The notes under the pieces were generated by a model. It worked only from the letters and a program-made list of their open reading frames with translations, did not search any database and was not told the origin of the DNA. Both the position numbers and the translations under genes were made by a program. Source: Limisphaerales bacterium (GTDB taxonomy: Bacteria; Verrucomicrobiota; Verrucomicrobiia; Limisphaerales; UBA11358). Taken from it: a stretch of 39,687 nt of DNA. The stretch is from contig PMOA01000065.1 of NCBI GenBank assembly GCA_003161635.1, positions 159 through 39,845 on the forward strand. Direction: 5' to 3'. Positions 31,923-39,687 of the stretch are shown piece after piece. Numbering within the stretch: position 1 is the first letter of the stretch; every line of letters begins with the position of its first letter.

Positions 31923-33962
31923 TCAATTGATGGCGCTGCGAAGGACGTCGAACATTTTTTTGCCGGCGGCCGGATTCACCGGCTGTTTGTCCCTGACATC
32001 GGCGTCCTCCACCAGTTCGGGCGGCAGTTCCTTCAGAAATCGCGATGGATGACAGGGCATCAACTGGCCGTAGCGCATCCGGCCTGCGCAATGGCTGAGG
32101 GTGAGCGACTGCATCGCACGCGTCACCGCCACGTAAAACAGCCGCCGTTCCTCATCGAGCGTGCCTTCCGCCGCCGAACGTGCGTGCGGCAACAGGCCAT
32201 CCTCCAATCCCACGATATAGACGCGCGGAAATTCCAGCCCCTTGCAACTGTGCATGGTGATGAGCGTCACGGCATCGCCAGTCTCCGTTTCCTCCTCGCG
32301 TTCGCTGTCGAGGGTGATGTCCTCCAAAAAGGATTGCAGCCGGTCGGCCAACGGGTCGGCGGGCCGGCCAAAATTGTCGAGCGTGGCGGTCAATTCGCGC
32401 AAGTTGCAAATGCGGGCCTCGGCGTTTTCGGGATTTTTTTCCAACCGCTGGAGTTCTTTGAAATAGCCGGTTTCCTCCAGAAAATGTTCGCTCCAGGATT
32501 GCAACGGCCGCGGTGACGAGGCGGCGTGATGCAGTTGCACGCGGGTCTTTTCGATGAAGGCAACAAACGCCTCGATGCTGCCGCGCGCCTTGGTTTGGAA
32601 ATCCGCCTGCACCACCGGATTTTTCATCGCGGCGAACACGGAACCCTTCCGTTCGTGGCTCGCGCCGAGCAGACGTTCCATGGTCACATCGCTCAACCCC
32701 CGCGCCGGCACGTTGGCAATACGCAGCAGGCTGATGTCGTCGTGCGGATTGATGAAGACCTTCAGATAGGCGAGAAAATCGCGGATTTCCGACCGGTCGA
32801 AAAAACTCTGGCCGCCGATGAGATGATAACGGACGCCGGCCGAGCGGAACGCGGTTTCGAGCGGCCGCGACTGCATGTTCGTGCGGAACAAAACGGCGTG
32901 GTGCAACCAGGGGACCCCGTGTGCGCGCCGGGCAAATTCAATCTGTTCGACCAGGTTGCGCGCTTCATCGTCATCATTCGTGTAGGCGCGCAGGACGATC
33001 TTGTCGCCCCGGCCTTTGCCCGACCAGAGCTGTTTGGGGCGGCGGCGCACGTTGTTTTTTATGATGGCATTGGCGGCGTCAAGAATCGTGTTCGTCGAGC
33101 GGTAATTCTGTTCGAGCTTGATGATTTTCACCTCCGGAAAATGTTTTTCCAGGTCGAGCAGGTTGCCGATTTCGGCGCCACGCCAGCCGTAAATGCTCTG
33201 GTCGTCGTCGCCCACGACGCAGAAATTCCGATGTTTCACGGTCAGGGCGTGGACGAGCTGGAACTGTGTGGCGTTGGTATCCTGATATTCGTCCGCCATG
33301 ACGTAACGATATCTGGCGCGGCACGCTTCGAGCACGTCCGAATGTTCCTTGAACAGCCGCAGCGTGAGCAGAATCAAGTCGTCGAAATCCACGGCGTTGC
33401 AGGCGCGCAGGGCGGTTTCGTAGCGCGACCGGATGTGCTGGGCCAGCGCGCGGACGCTTTCATCGGCAAAGACGGCGGCGCGTTCGCCCCCGTTTTTGAA
33501 CCGGCTCAACAGCGCCAGAACCGCCGCCGGGTCCGTTTTTTCGCTCCCGCCGCGCGGGACGGAAATTTGCGCGAGGATTTTTTTAACGGCGCCGAGCTGT
33601 TCCGATTCGTTGTAGATGACGAAATTCCGTTTGTAACCGAGCCGTTCGATGTGCTGGCGCAAAATCCGGACGCAAAGGGAATGGAACGTGCAGATGGTCG
33701 GGCGATTCAATTTATCGCCGGCTTTGGCGGTCTGGCGCGGAATCAATTTTGCCACGCGCTCCTGCATTTCGCGCGCTGCCTTGTTGGTGAAGGTGACGGC
33801 GAGGATATTGGCGGGTGGCACGCCCTTGGCGATGAGGTGGGCGATGCGGAACGTGATGACGCGGGTCTTGCCGGTGCCGGCCCCGGCCAGGATCAGCAGC
33901 GGCCCCTTGAGGGTTTCGACCGCCTGGCGCTGCTGAGGATTGAGCGAATTCAGATTCAACAC
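31923..33962 (-). CDS. UvrD/Rep/PcrA-type superfamily 1 DNA helicase
   Basis: The 679-residue protein shows the full SF1A set: LNPQQRQAVE (Q motif), LILAGAGTGKTRVITFRIAHL (Walker A), FTNKAAREMQERV (Ia), FHSLCVRILR, VMADEYQDTNATQFQLV (II), VVGDDDQSIYGWRGAEIGN (III), KIIKLEQNYRST (IV), VTLITMHSCKGLEFPRVYIVGLEDGLLPH (V) and EERRLFYVAVTRAM (VI). This is a 3'-5' helicase for repair, restart or removal of bound proteins. The C-terminal region is shorter than in E. coli UvrD (720), closer to Rep. It is cytosolic and not clearly in an operon. Its 5' side borders the glmS-end scar. Confidence 0.92.
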   Translation of the reverse strand: MLNLNSLNPQQRQAVETLKGPLLILAGAGTGKTRVITFRIAHLIAKGVPPANILAVTFTNKAAREMQERVAKLIPRQTAKAGDKLNRPTICTFHSLCVRILRQHIERLGYKRNFVIYNESEQLGAVKKILAQISVPRGGSEKTDPAAVLALLSRFKNGGERAAVFADESVRALAQHIRSRYETALRACNAVDFDDLILLTLRLFKEHSDVLEACRARYRYVMADEYQDTNATQFQLVHALTVKHRNFCVVGDDDQSIYGWRGAEIGNLLDLEKHFPEVKIIKLEQNYRSTNTILDAANAIIKNNVRRRPKQLWSGKGRGDKIVLRAYTNDDDEARNLVEQIEFARRAHGVPWLHHAVLFRTNMQSRPLETAFRSAGVRYHLIGGQSFFDRSEIRDFLAYLKVFINPHDDISLLRIANVPARGLSDVTMERLLGASHERKGSVFAAMKNPVVQADFQTKARGSIEAFVAFIEKTRVQLHHAASSPRPLQSWSEHFLEETGYFKELQRLEKNPENAEARICNLRELTATLDNFGRPADPLADRLQSFLEDITLDSEREEETETGDAVTLITMHSCKGLEFPRVYIVGLEDGLLPHARSAAEGTLDEERRLFYVAVTRAMQSLTLSHCAGRMRYGQLMPCHPSRFLKELPPELVEDADVRDKQPVNPAAGKKMFDVLRSAIN

Positions 33963-34040
33963 GCGCGCGGAGTTTAATTTCCGTTCCGCTCAATGCAATG
34001 TTGTTGAGGTATTTTTTGCGCCGGTGAAATCGAAACGTCA

Positions 34041-34095
34041 CGGCTGCGACGTGGACAAGCCCTGCAACCTGGCCAAGGGCGTGACGGAGCAGTGA
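34041..34095 (+). pseudogene. 3'-end scar of glmS (attTn7-like remnant)
   Basis: cggctgcgacgtggacaagccctgcaacctggccaagggcgtgacggagcagtga encodes GCDVDKPCNLAKGVTEQ-stop; the intact glmS ends GCDVDKPRNLAKSVTVE. The similarity covers only the part of glmS that TnsD-type proteins bind in Tn7 relatives, and stops sharply upstream. It has the same orientation as glmS, 12.4 kb away, and lies antisense between two minus-strand genes. Confidence 0.8.
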
Positions 34096-34096
34096 T

Positions 34097-35338
34097 TTAC
34101 TGTTTCCGAAATTTCTCCAACTCGGCGATAAATGCTTGTGGGCCGCCGGACAAATAGCCGACTTGGCGGCCAATTTCTTTTCCGTCCGCGTTTAATGCAA
34201 CATAAGTTGGAAAACCATTCACTTTGAATTTTGTCTGAAGTTCTTCATTGTTTTTCTTGAGCGCATCGCTTTGATTTTTAGTATTTGGAAAATCCACCAG
34301 CACCAGTTCCAGGTTTGTCCTGGCGTAGGCGGCAAATTCAGGCTTGGACAAAATATCATCATCAAACTTCATGCACCACACGCACCAATCAGAGCCGGTG
34401 AAATCAAGCAGCACGATTTTGTTTGCGGCCCTGGCTTGCGCCAATGCTTTCGGCAAGTCGGTCGCCCAAGGCAATTCTGACACACGTTTTTCAGAAAGCA
34501 CCGCAGCCTGGCTCTTGCGAGTTTTGGCAAGCTTTGCCGCCCCTAATTCAGCCAAAATTTTCTGAAGCTCTTCGGAGGATTTGGCGATTTGTATGTCTCC
34601 TTTTGGCAGGGAAAATTCCTGGTCGGGTATTGGCTGGTTGATTTCTACTTTGTTATAAACCCAGTCCTCCAATTGTTCGCCAAGATGATTTCGTTCCGTA
34701 TGACCGATAATTACTGCGTCGCTTTTTCGCACGTAATAATCAGTTTCAGAACGAATGAATTTTCTAAAATCTCCGCCGAACGCTGCCTCTTCTTCTTTCG
34801 TACGGTCTTTGTAATAAACGGCTTTTATCGCGTCCAGGAACTTTGGCGTCATGCAACGGGCGATAACAATGCAGTCGTTTGTGCCAACCATCTCCGACTT
34901 GAGCACCTTGAATTCGTAAGGATGGTCGAATTTTGCAGCAATCGTTTTTTCCAAATCCTCTCCCGCTTCGTATTCCGTTTTGATTATCTGTCCATACGTG
35001 AAAGCGTAACCGCCACTTTTAAGTTTGTAACTCGTCCACTGAAAATTTCCATCCCGAATCGCTCTTTTGGTCTCCACAGATCCATCGGCGTTCCTTCTTT
35101 GAAAAAATTCTACGCGAGCGTCGTCATTGGTCTTGGCGAAAGGGTCTGTGATTTTTGAAGATGTGGAACCTGATTTTTCACCATGAAAAAAGGCCAGGCA
35201 CTGATTTGTTGATTGCGCCTTCTCCAAAACTTTTTCAGGCGAATCTTGCCGCCACCAGTTGTCCGCCAATGGTTGCGCTGCCAATCCGGCAACCGGCAAA
35301 AGCCAGGCCAAAAAAGCCGGCCAAAAAAGTTTTCTCAT
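34097..35338 (-). CDS. exported thioredoxin-like protein with an N-terminal uncharacterised domain
   Basis: From ATG 35338 (MRKLFWPAFLAWLLPVAGLAA, signal peptide) the product is 413 residues. Residues ~30-250 form a beta-rich domain (TSYKLKSGGYAFTYGQIIKTEYEAG, KVLKSEMVGTNDCIVIARC, ETDYYVRKSDAVIIGHTERNHLGEQLED), in outline like the LolA/MucB-type lipoprotein-carrier fold. The last ~130 residues are a thioredoxin domain: KIVLLDFTGSDWCVWCMKFDDDIL with the redox pair WCVWC, LVLVDFPNTK and VNGFPTYVALNADGKEIGRQVGY with the cis-Pro. It should act in the periplasm in disulfide exchange, substrate unknown. Its GC is visibly lower than that of many neighbours, and it follows the glmS scar by one base. 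Confidence 0.83.
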   Translation of the reverse strand: MRKLFWPAFLAWLLPVAGLAAQPLADNWWRQDSPEKVLEKAQSTNQCLAFFHGEKSGSTSSKITDPFAKTNDDARVEFFQRRNADGSVETKRAIRDGNFQWTSYKLKSGGYAFTYGQIIKTEYEAGEDLEKTIAAKFDHPYEFKVLKSEMVGTNDCIVIARCMTPKFLDAIKAVYYKDRTKEEEAAFGGDFRKFIRSETDYYVRKSDAVIIGHTERNHLGEQLEDWVYNKVEINQPIPDQEFSLPKGDIQIAKSSEELQKILAELGAAKLAKTRKSQAAVLSEKRVSELPWATDLPKALAQARAANKIVLLDFTGSDWCVWCMKFDDDILSKPEFAAYARTNLELVLVDFPNTKNQSDALKKNNEELQTKFKVNGFPTYVALNADGKEIGRQVGYLSGGPQAFIAELEKFRKQ

Positions 35339-35464
35339 GGGCAACGTCTAGCATTTGTAAGGCTCGCGTGCAAAAAATCAATTTGATTAAAATGTGTATC
35401 CCATCCGTGTTCAATCTGTGATGTATTGCCCCGCGTTTTGTCGCAAGCTGCTGATGGCTTCAAG

Positions 35465-35812
35465 TCATCCAAACGTGTCGCCGTTCCAGCCCCAATTGCC
35501 GGCGGGGACGTCGGTGAAGTTCAGGTAAATCCGGTCCGGCGGCACGCCGAGGGATTCTTTCAACAAACTGCCAACCTTTTGCGAGAGCTGACGGTTCACG
35601 TCTCCACCCAGGCCACCGATGCTGCGGATGTCCACAAACGCGGCCTCACCCGGTTTGCCGGACATGAGGATGGCCGCGGGGCTGACGACGACCATGACGT
35701 ATTGTTCCGGTTTGCCGATTGTCCCGGCCACGATTTTGGAGAGGGACGCGAGCAACGCCTGCTTCTTGTCATCCGAGAGCGCGACGGTGGTTTCAAGTTT
35801 CAACAATGGCAT
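35465..35812 (-). CDS. MIF/phenylpyruvate tautomerase-family protein
   Basis: The 115-residue protein has the MIF length and pattern: catalytic Pro2 in MPLLKLETTVALSDDKKQALLASLSKIVAGTIGKPEQYVMVVVSP, then SGKPGEAAFVDIRSIGGLGGDVNRQLSQKVGSLLKESLGVPPDRIYLNFTDVPAGNWGWNGDTFG. The NWGWNGxTF ending is typical of MIF proteins. Bacterial members show tautomerase activity on phenylpyruvate-like compounds; their role is unclear. The gene stands alone, with ~120 bases on its 3' side and ~180 on its 5' side without other genes. Confidence 0.92.
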   Translation of the reverse strand: MPLLKLETTVALSDDKKQALLASLSKIVAGTIGKPEQYVMVVVSPAAILMSGKPGEAAFVDIRSIGGLGGDVNRQLSQKVGSLLKESLGVPPDRIYLNFTDVPAGNWGWNGDTFG

Positions 35813-35993
35813 AATGGTTTTTGGTTCAGGTTCGGTGTTGTAATCCGGTGTTCAGTCTAACCCCACTCCAGGTGCTTTTTCAATCCGCAGTTGCATCTCA
35901 CCTGTTTTCCCGGCCAGCCGCTCGCGCTCATCGCAGGGCGGTCTTTGTTTTCACAGCTTGCGAGCACAGGCTTTTGGGGATAGAAGTAATTCC

Positions 35994-36227
35994 ATGAGCG
36001 CAATTACTTTCAAAGCTCACTATGACGGCAAACGGATTTGCCTGGACGAGCCTTACAAGCTTCAGCGCGACTCGAAGCTCATCGTAACGGTTGTGTCTGG
36101 CGACTCGTTGGAAGATGAGCGGCAGGCGTGGCTGGCTGCGTCTCAAGCCGGTCTCGCCCGCGCCTACGGTGAAGATGAGCCGGATTATTTCCACGCCGCG
36201 CTCCGCGAAACGCCGCCAAACAAATGA
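35994..36227 (+). CDS. MazE-type antitoxin (DUF104-like N-terminus)
   Basis: From ATG 35994 the product is 77 residues: MSAITFKAHYDGKRICLDEPYKLQRDSKLIVTVVSGD, a small beta-barrel-like N-terminus, followed by AWLAASQAGLARAYGEDEPDYFHAALRETPPNK, an acidic helical tail as in antitoxins of MazF-like toxins. The track start 12 codons earlier is not supported. Its last codon overlaps the toxin ATG by four bases (ATGA). Since the toxin is cut off after ~17 codons, the antitoxin has no partner here. Confidence 0.7.
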   Translation: MSAITFKAHYDGKRICLDEPYKLQRDSKLIVTVVSGDSLEDERQAWLAASQAGLARAYGEDEPDYFHAALRETPPNK

Positions 36228-36274
36228 AAGAGGGGGACGTAATTCTCGTCCCGCTGCCACAAGCGGATGGCCGA
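36224..36274 (+). pseudogene. 5' fragment of a MazF/PemK-type toxin
   Basis: MKEGDVILVPLPQADGR is the start of a MazF-like mRNA interferase (GDVxxVPLPQADG). After 'gcggatgg' the frame leaves the family and runs into the 3' end of another gene. About 90% of the toxin is missing. Confidence 0.75.
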
Positions 36275-36366
36275 CAAAGCCGTCCAAACCGGGCATCGGC
36301 GTGGAACTGGACTGGGACGCGATTGACCGTGCCTGTATGGAACATAAAATCACAAAAGTTTCTTAA
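36271..36366 (+). pseudogene. 3' end of an enolase-superfamily (mandelate racemase/sugar-acid dehydratase-like) gene
   Basis: The open frame [31 protein letters not shown]-stop has no start. The PxKPGxGVELDWDA string is how many mandelate-racemase/galactonate-dehydratase-like proteins end. It lies five bases upstream of an SDR dehydrogenase gene, a common partner of sugar-acid dehydratases, so the pair was probably one operon before the toxin-antitoxin piece replaced the upstream part. Confidence 0.55.
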
Positions 36367-36371
36367 GACAA

Positions 36372-37145
36372 ATGAACAAACAAACCTTCAATCCGGCTTT
36401 CAATCTCGCCGGACAAATCGCGCTCATCACCGGCGGGGGAACCGGACTCGGTTTGGGCATGGCGCGCTGCTTTGTCGCGGCGGGCGCAAAGGTCGTTCTG
36501 GTCGGCCGCCGCAAGGAAGAATTGGAAAAAGCCTGTGTGGCGCTGGGCAAAAACGCGTTTGCGCTCGCCGGCGACGTGACCAGGCTCGAATCCGCGCCGG
36601 CCTTGGTTGACCAGGCCGAAAAACTGGCCGGGCCGTTGACCATTCTCGTCAACAATGCCGGTGTGCATCTCAAAAAGTTCGCGACGGACACCAACGACGC
36701 GGAATTTGCGAACGTCATTCAAACGCATTTGTTCGGGGCGTTCGCGCTTTCCCGCGAGGCCGGACGCCGGATGATTGAACGGCGCAACGGCTCGGTTCTT
36801 TTCATCGCTTCGATGGCCTCGTTCCTGGGGGTTCCCCAGGTGGTGGCTTATTCCGCGGCCAAGTCGGCTTACCTCGGCCTGGTGCGGACGCTCGCCACGG
36901 AATGGGGGCCGCACGGCGTGCGTGTCAATGCCATCGCGCCCGGATGGATTGCGTCGGACATGCTGGACAAGGCCATGAGCGGCGACCCGGTGCGAAAGGC
37001 AAAAGTCCTTGGCCGCACGCCCATGGCGCGCTTCGGCGACCCGGACGACATCGGCTGGGCGGCGGTATATCTCGCATCACCCGCGGCGAAATTTATCACC
37101 GGCGTGGTATTGCCGGTGGACGGTGGAGCGGCGATTGGTTTCTAG
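36372..37145 (+). CDS. SDR-family oxidoreductase (gluconate 5-dehydrogenase-like)
   Basis: The 257-residue classical SDR has NAD(P)-binding [12 protein letters not shown] near residue 17, NNAG at about 94-97, the catalytic Ser in [18 protein letters not shown] with Tyr and Lys, and the closing [29 protein letters not shown] and the [31 protein letters not shown] ending are like gluconate 5-dehydrogenases and 2-deoxy-gluconate dehydrogenases. Residues after TGGGTG suggest neither cofactor strongly; an Arg after strand 2 ([10 protein letters not shown]) favours NADP. Together with the enolase-type gene end upstream it points to sugar-acid breakdown. Substrate is inference. Confidence 0.88.
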   Translation: MNKQTFNPAFNLAGQIALITGGGTGLGLGMARCFVAAGAKVVLVGRRKEELEKACVALGKNAFALAGDVTRLESAPALVDQAEKLAGPLTILVNNAGVHLKKFATDTNDAEFANVIQTHLFGAFALSREAGRRMIERRNGSVLFIASMASFLGVPQVVAYSAAKSAYLGLVRTLATEWGPHGVRVNAIAPGWIASDMLDKAMSGDPVRKAKVLGRTPMARFGDPDDIGWAAVYLASPAAKFITGVVLPVDGGAAIGF

Positions 37146-37203
37146 CAGGTTAACCAAGTTGAAGGTTGATTGCCAATTTGGATGTGGGAAAGTACGGTGA
37201 ATC

Positions 37204-38346
37204 ATGCCTGCTCCAAAATCTTTTCCCCGGCAATGGCTCTGCGCGGGACAGGAAATTTTCCCGGCCATGTTGAAGGCCATAGCAGCGGCGCAGAAATCCA
37301 TCCGGCTGGAAACTTATATTTATTCCGACGGGAAGCTGGGGCGGCAATTTTTGGTAGCATTGCTGGCGGCGGCGCAGCGCGGCGTGCAGGTCCAAATCCT
37401 GGTGGATGCGCTCGGTTCGTGGCTGTTGTTGGATGATTTTTTTGAGCCGCTTGTTGCCGGCGGTGCGGAAGTGCGCCGCTTCAATCCCCTCCATCTCTGG
37501 CGGTTCGGGGTGCGCAATCATCGCAAGCTGTTGATTTGCGATGACGCCACGATGTTCATTGGCGGATTCAATGTGGCCGATGAATACGATGGCGACGGCG
37601 TGACGCGCGGCTGGTGCGATGTCGGCGTCCGGATTGAAAATCCCACCCTGGCCGTGGAGCTGGCGGCATCCTTCGATGAATTGTTCGCGCTGTCGGATTT
37701 TCGCCGCAACCCGCTGATGCGATTGCGCGCATTCAAACGCAGACGCAAACCTCTCAAAAAACCGGCGGGGGAATTATTGCTGAGCCATCCCGGTCGTGGT
37801 GCGGGCCCTTTTCAAACCGCGTTGTATCAGGATTTGGCCAAAGCCCGCGAGGTGCGGATCGTGAGCGCGTATTTTCTGCCGACCCGGCGGGTGCGGCGGG
37901 ATTTGATGCGCGTGGCGCGGCGCGGCGGACGCGTGCAACTGATTCTGGCCGGCCAATCCGACATCCTGGTTTCGCAACTGGCGGCCAGAAGTTTGTATCA
38001 TCGCCTGTTGAAAGCCGGCGTGGAGATTTACGAGTATCAACCGCAGGTTCTGCATGCCAAACTGATTCTCAGCGACGGGGTGGTTTACGTCGGCTCTTCC
38101 AATCTCGACATTCGCAGCCTCAATCTGAATTACGAACTGATGCTGCGTCTCGACGACAAGACGGTTACCGTTGAAGCGCGGGAAATTTTTGAGCGCCTGC
38201 TAAAACACTCTCAAAGAATCGAGCCCCGCCAATGGCGGAAATCACAGACCTTCTGGCAGCGTTGGAAAAATCACTGGGCGCATTTTTTACTGACCCGAAT
38301 CGATCCCTTCGTCGCCTTGCGCCAGTTTCGCACGATGAAAGGATAA
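37204..38346 (+). CDS. phospholipase D-type cardiolipin synthase
   Basis: The 380-residue protein has two HKD motifs: NHRKLLICDDATMFIGGFN (about residues 115-133) and LHAKLILSDGVVYVGSSNLD (about residues 280-299). Both catalytic His/Lys/Asp sets are complete. It has no N-terminal membrane helices, unlike ClsA, and resembles ClsB-type enzymes that join phosphatidyl groups at the inner membrane face. The C-terminus is basic and Trp-rich (QRWKNHWAHFLLTRIDPFVAL) and may bind membrane. It starts about 58 bases after the SDR gene. ATG 37204 is followed by PAPKSFPRQWLCAGQEIFPAML, the usual start. Confidence 0.9.
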   Translation: MPAPKSFPRQWLCAGQEIFPAMLKAIAAAQKSIRLETYIYSDGKLGRQFLVALLAAAQRGVQVQILVDALGSWLLLDDFFEPLVAGGAEVRRFNPLHLWRFGVRNHRKLLICDDATMFIGGFNVADEYDGDGVTRGWCDVGVRIENPTLAVELAASFDELFALSDFRRNPLMRLRAFKRRRKPLKKPAGELLLSHPGRGAGPFQTALYQDLAKAREVRIVSAYFLPTRRVRRDLMRVARRGGRVQLILAGQSDILVSQLAARSLYHRLLKAGVEIYEYQPQVLHAKLILSDGVVYVGSSNLDIRSLNLNYELMLRLDDKTVTVEAREIFERLLKHSQRIEPRQWRKSQTFWQRWKNHWAHFLLTRIDPFVALRQFRTMKG

Positions 38347-38391
38347 ATCGCTTTCAATGATATCAAAGCCTTCAAATCCAGGCGTTGAATT

Positions 38392-38414
38392 TGGAGGCGC
38401 GGGTTGGAATTGAA
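38392..38414 (-). other. tRNA 3'-end fragment, att-site-like scar
   Basis: On the minus strand TTCAATTCCAACCCGCGCCTCCA reads as a T-loop (TTCAATT), the 3' T-stem CCAAC, the 3' acceptor strand CCGCGCC and TCCA. The 5' T-stem partner GTTGG is absent, so it is not a tRNA gene. Acceptor ending CGCGCC-TCCA resembles tRNA-Cys. Such fragments are left where integrases use tRNA 3' ends as attachment sites. Confidence 0.5.
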
Positions 38415-38634
38415 CGCACCCACCTTCCAAAAGTCACGACGGTCGCGGGGTGCGTCCAAATTGTGGCTGATTATCATCCGTTGTGTGGTTGATTATACTC
38501 CGTTTTGAGTGGCGCTGACGCTCCTAGTTTGCATCGGATTCGTTCGCGCTTGCGGCTGTGCAACACCAATCCAAGGCTGCCAGCTTTGATTCAGTTAAGT
38601 CGGATGCACCCATGGTTGAGTTCGCCCGTCGGCG

Positions 38635-38850
38635 TCACGGACTCAGCCTGTTGAAGAATTGCTCAATCACGGTGAAATGTTTCTCCATGTCCGGTTCGAG
38701 GCCGCATTCCGCCGCCATCTCCGCGAATAGCGTGGACCACGAGGCCTGGCCTCATCGTTTGCTCACCACGAGCAGTTCGTCAAACCACTTCGGAAATTGT
38801 CCCCGGCGGCGTAGTTCCGATATTACTCGAACGGTTACCCTCCTTAACTC
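38635..38850 (-). pseudogene. decayed gene end with in-frame stop
   Basis: A minus-strand frame reads VRVISELRRRGQFPKWFDELLVVSKR, stop, GQASWSTLFAEMAAECGLEPDMEKHFTVIEQFFNRLSP, stop. Both halves are in one frame separated only by TGA, and look protein-like. I do not recognise the family, and no good start is present. Confidence 0.3.
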
Positions 38851-39225
38851 GTTTGGTGTCCGTTTTGGTGTCCGCTCCGACCCAGGCACATTGCGCCTCG
38901 GTCTTGGCTCCAGCGAGAGCCCGTGTGGAAAGTGCTGACATGAAATTCGGTAACGATCAAATTTTTGGTGCGAGGCATTTTGCCGAAACGAACCGATGGA
39001 TTGCGACAAGACGCGCAATCTTGCCTCTGTCATGTTTCGAACAATACGCAACATAATCCATGCAAACTTTGAGCTTTTCGCTTTTATTTGGGCAAAAAAA
39101 ACAGAGTTGAATAGTGATAACGATGAAAATACATTGTTCTGCTATTATGAAGCTGCAAATGAAAGATAGAATCTAAAACGTGATCCAGAACGAAATTTAT
39201 GACAACCAATTCTCCCAATTCAATT

Positions 39226-39687
39226 ATGAAAAAATTGCACCTCTTCATCCTAGCCTTGTGTGTTGTGGCCTTGTTCCAAGGCTGCGACAACAAAAGCAGC
39301 GGGACAGCCAATGGCGCATCGCAAAAAAAATTGCGGCTGGCTTTTGTCGCCAACACTGCGGACGAATACTGGGCAATCGTGCACCTGGGTTGCGACTACG
39401 CAACGCGGTTACTCGGTGACGTGGATTTGGATTTCCGCTTTCCCGCCGAACACACGGCGAAGGCGCAGCAGGAAATATTGAGCGACCTCGTCGCGGGCGG
39501 CGTGGACGGCATCGCCATCAGTCCGATTGACGCCGAAAACCAGACGGATTTCCTGAACCACATCGCCGCCAAAACGCTTTTGGTCTGCGCGGACAGCGAC
39601 GCGGAAAAAAGCAAGCGCACTTGTTACATCGGCACGGACAATGTTGCCGCCGGAACGCAGGCGGCGGAATTGCTCAAAGCCGCGCTG
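39226..39687 (+). CDS. sugar-binding lipoprotein of an ABC transporter (RbsB-like), partial
   Basis: The gene runs off the right edge, so it is not in the ORF track. From ATG 39226 it reads MKKLHLFILALCVVALFQGCDNKSSG, a lipoprotein signal with lipobox FQGC, then KLRLAFVANTADEYWAIVHLGCDYATRLLGDVDLDFRFPAEHTAKAQQEILSDLVAGGVDGIAISPIDAENQTDFLNHIAAKTLLVCADSDAEKSKRTCYIGTDNVAAGTQAAELL. This is the periplasmic-binding-protein type 1 fold of ribose/xylose/galactose binders (GVDGIAISPID and YIGTDNVAAGTQAAELL are the hallmark stretches). An in-frame ATG at 39199 is possible but would extend the signal peptide. Permease and ATPase genes are expected downstream. Confidence 0.88.
   Translation, partial: MKKLHLFILALCVVALFQGCDNKSSGTANGASQKKLRLAFVANTADEYWAIVHLGCDYATRLLGDVDLDFRFPAEHTAKAQQEILSDLVAGGVDGIAISPIDAENQTDFLNHIAAKTLLVCADSDAEKSKRTCYIGTDNVAAGTQAAELLKAAL

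Larger units (their letters stand above)
38347..39198. other. gene-poor scrap region
   Basis: About 850 bases without an intact gene. Seen here: a tRNA 3'-end fragment (38392-38414), two imperfect copies of 'gtggctgattatcatccgtt' (38463-38506), the short direct repeat 'ttggtgtccg' twice near 38851-38871, a minus-strand gene remnant, and an AT-rich leader before the lipoprotein gene with TTGAAT-17-TACATT near 39105 as a weak promoter candidate. Confidence 0.5.

Noticed and set aside
32526-33977. 483-residue plus-strand ORF over the helicase
   Set aside because: Antisense of an intact SF1 helicase.
38392-38460. Complete tRNA or tmRNA gene near 38.4 kb
   Set aside because: Only the T-loop to CCA part is present; the 5' T-stem does not pair and no anticodon arm or tmRNA tag reading frame is visible.

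Overview
The window looks like a chromosome segment of a Verrucomicrobiota bacterium, most likely of the Limisphaerales/Pedosphaera type (former subdivision 3). This is inference, with no database search. It rests on the moderately high GC, TTG and GTG starts, a 'yields-a-number-of-tests' C-terminal module on secreted proteins (LQTSTNLSSW...FFRL), a PPi-type phosphofructokinase, a type III PKS / methyltransferase / FAD-oxidoreductase cluster, and abundant palindromic repeats of the 'aacatcgaacat...' and 'tagcggcg...cgccgcta' kind.

Layout. 1-2.7 kb: partial tRNA, sugar-phosphate isomerase-like protein, ribosomal protein S21 with promoter and terminator, LOG-family protein. 2.7-5.5 kb: DUF559 endonuclease cassette between a duplicated 5' stub and the intact nucleotide-sugar epimerase, a conserved hypothetical gene, and a small membrane ORF. 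5.5-8.4 kb (minus): three-gene Mla/MCE lipid transport operon whose ATPase lacks most catalytic motifs. 8.5-12.2 kb: an enlarged NAD-dependent DNA ligase and a two-BRCT protein that ends in a second ligase-type C-terminus. 12.2-15.1 kb: secreted protein, broken PIN toxin with antitoxin, thiE. 15.4-17.6 kb (minus): FAD oxidoreductase, methyltransferase, and a type III PKS pseudogene with an internal deletion. 17.7-21.6 kb: PPi-phosphofructokinase, GmhB-like phosphatase, glmS. 21.6-34.1 kb: a block bounded by glmS and a second copy of the last ~55 bp of glmS. It holds a 1976-residue secreted protein with four six-bladed NHL propellers, an acetyltransferase, an iron-sulfur flavoprotein, an aldo-keto reductase with Fe-S motifs, an OmpA-like protein and a UvrD/Rep helicase. 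34.1-39.7 kb: thioredoxin-like protein, MIF-like tautomerase, remains of a MazEF-type module fused to an enolase-family gene end, SDR dehydrogenase, cardiolipin synthase-like protein, a gene-poor scrap region with a tRNA 3' fragment, and the start of a sugar-binding lipoprotein.

Two patterns run through the window and are the main result. First, several intact genes have a second, codon-diverged copy of their own terminus just beyond a piece of cargo: epimerase 5' end beyond DUF559; hypothetical gene 3' end beyond a small ORF; ligA C-terminus at the end of the BRCT gene; thiE 3' end beyond a toxin-antitoxin pair; glmS 3' end beyond 12 kb. Orphan 3' ends (GreA-like and enolase-like) add to the list. 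This looks like repeated insertion by recombination inside a gene at one side and illegitimate joining at the other, or by elements that carry a replacement gene end. Second, compact palindromic elements built of an outer stem and inner hairpins occupy intergenic gaps, overlap stop codons, and sit in frame inside thiE, the methyltransferase and glmS, much as Rickettsia palindromic elements do. ligA carries a larger in-frame insert.
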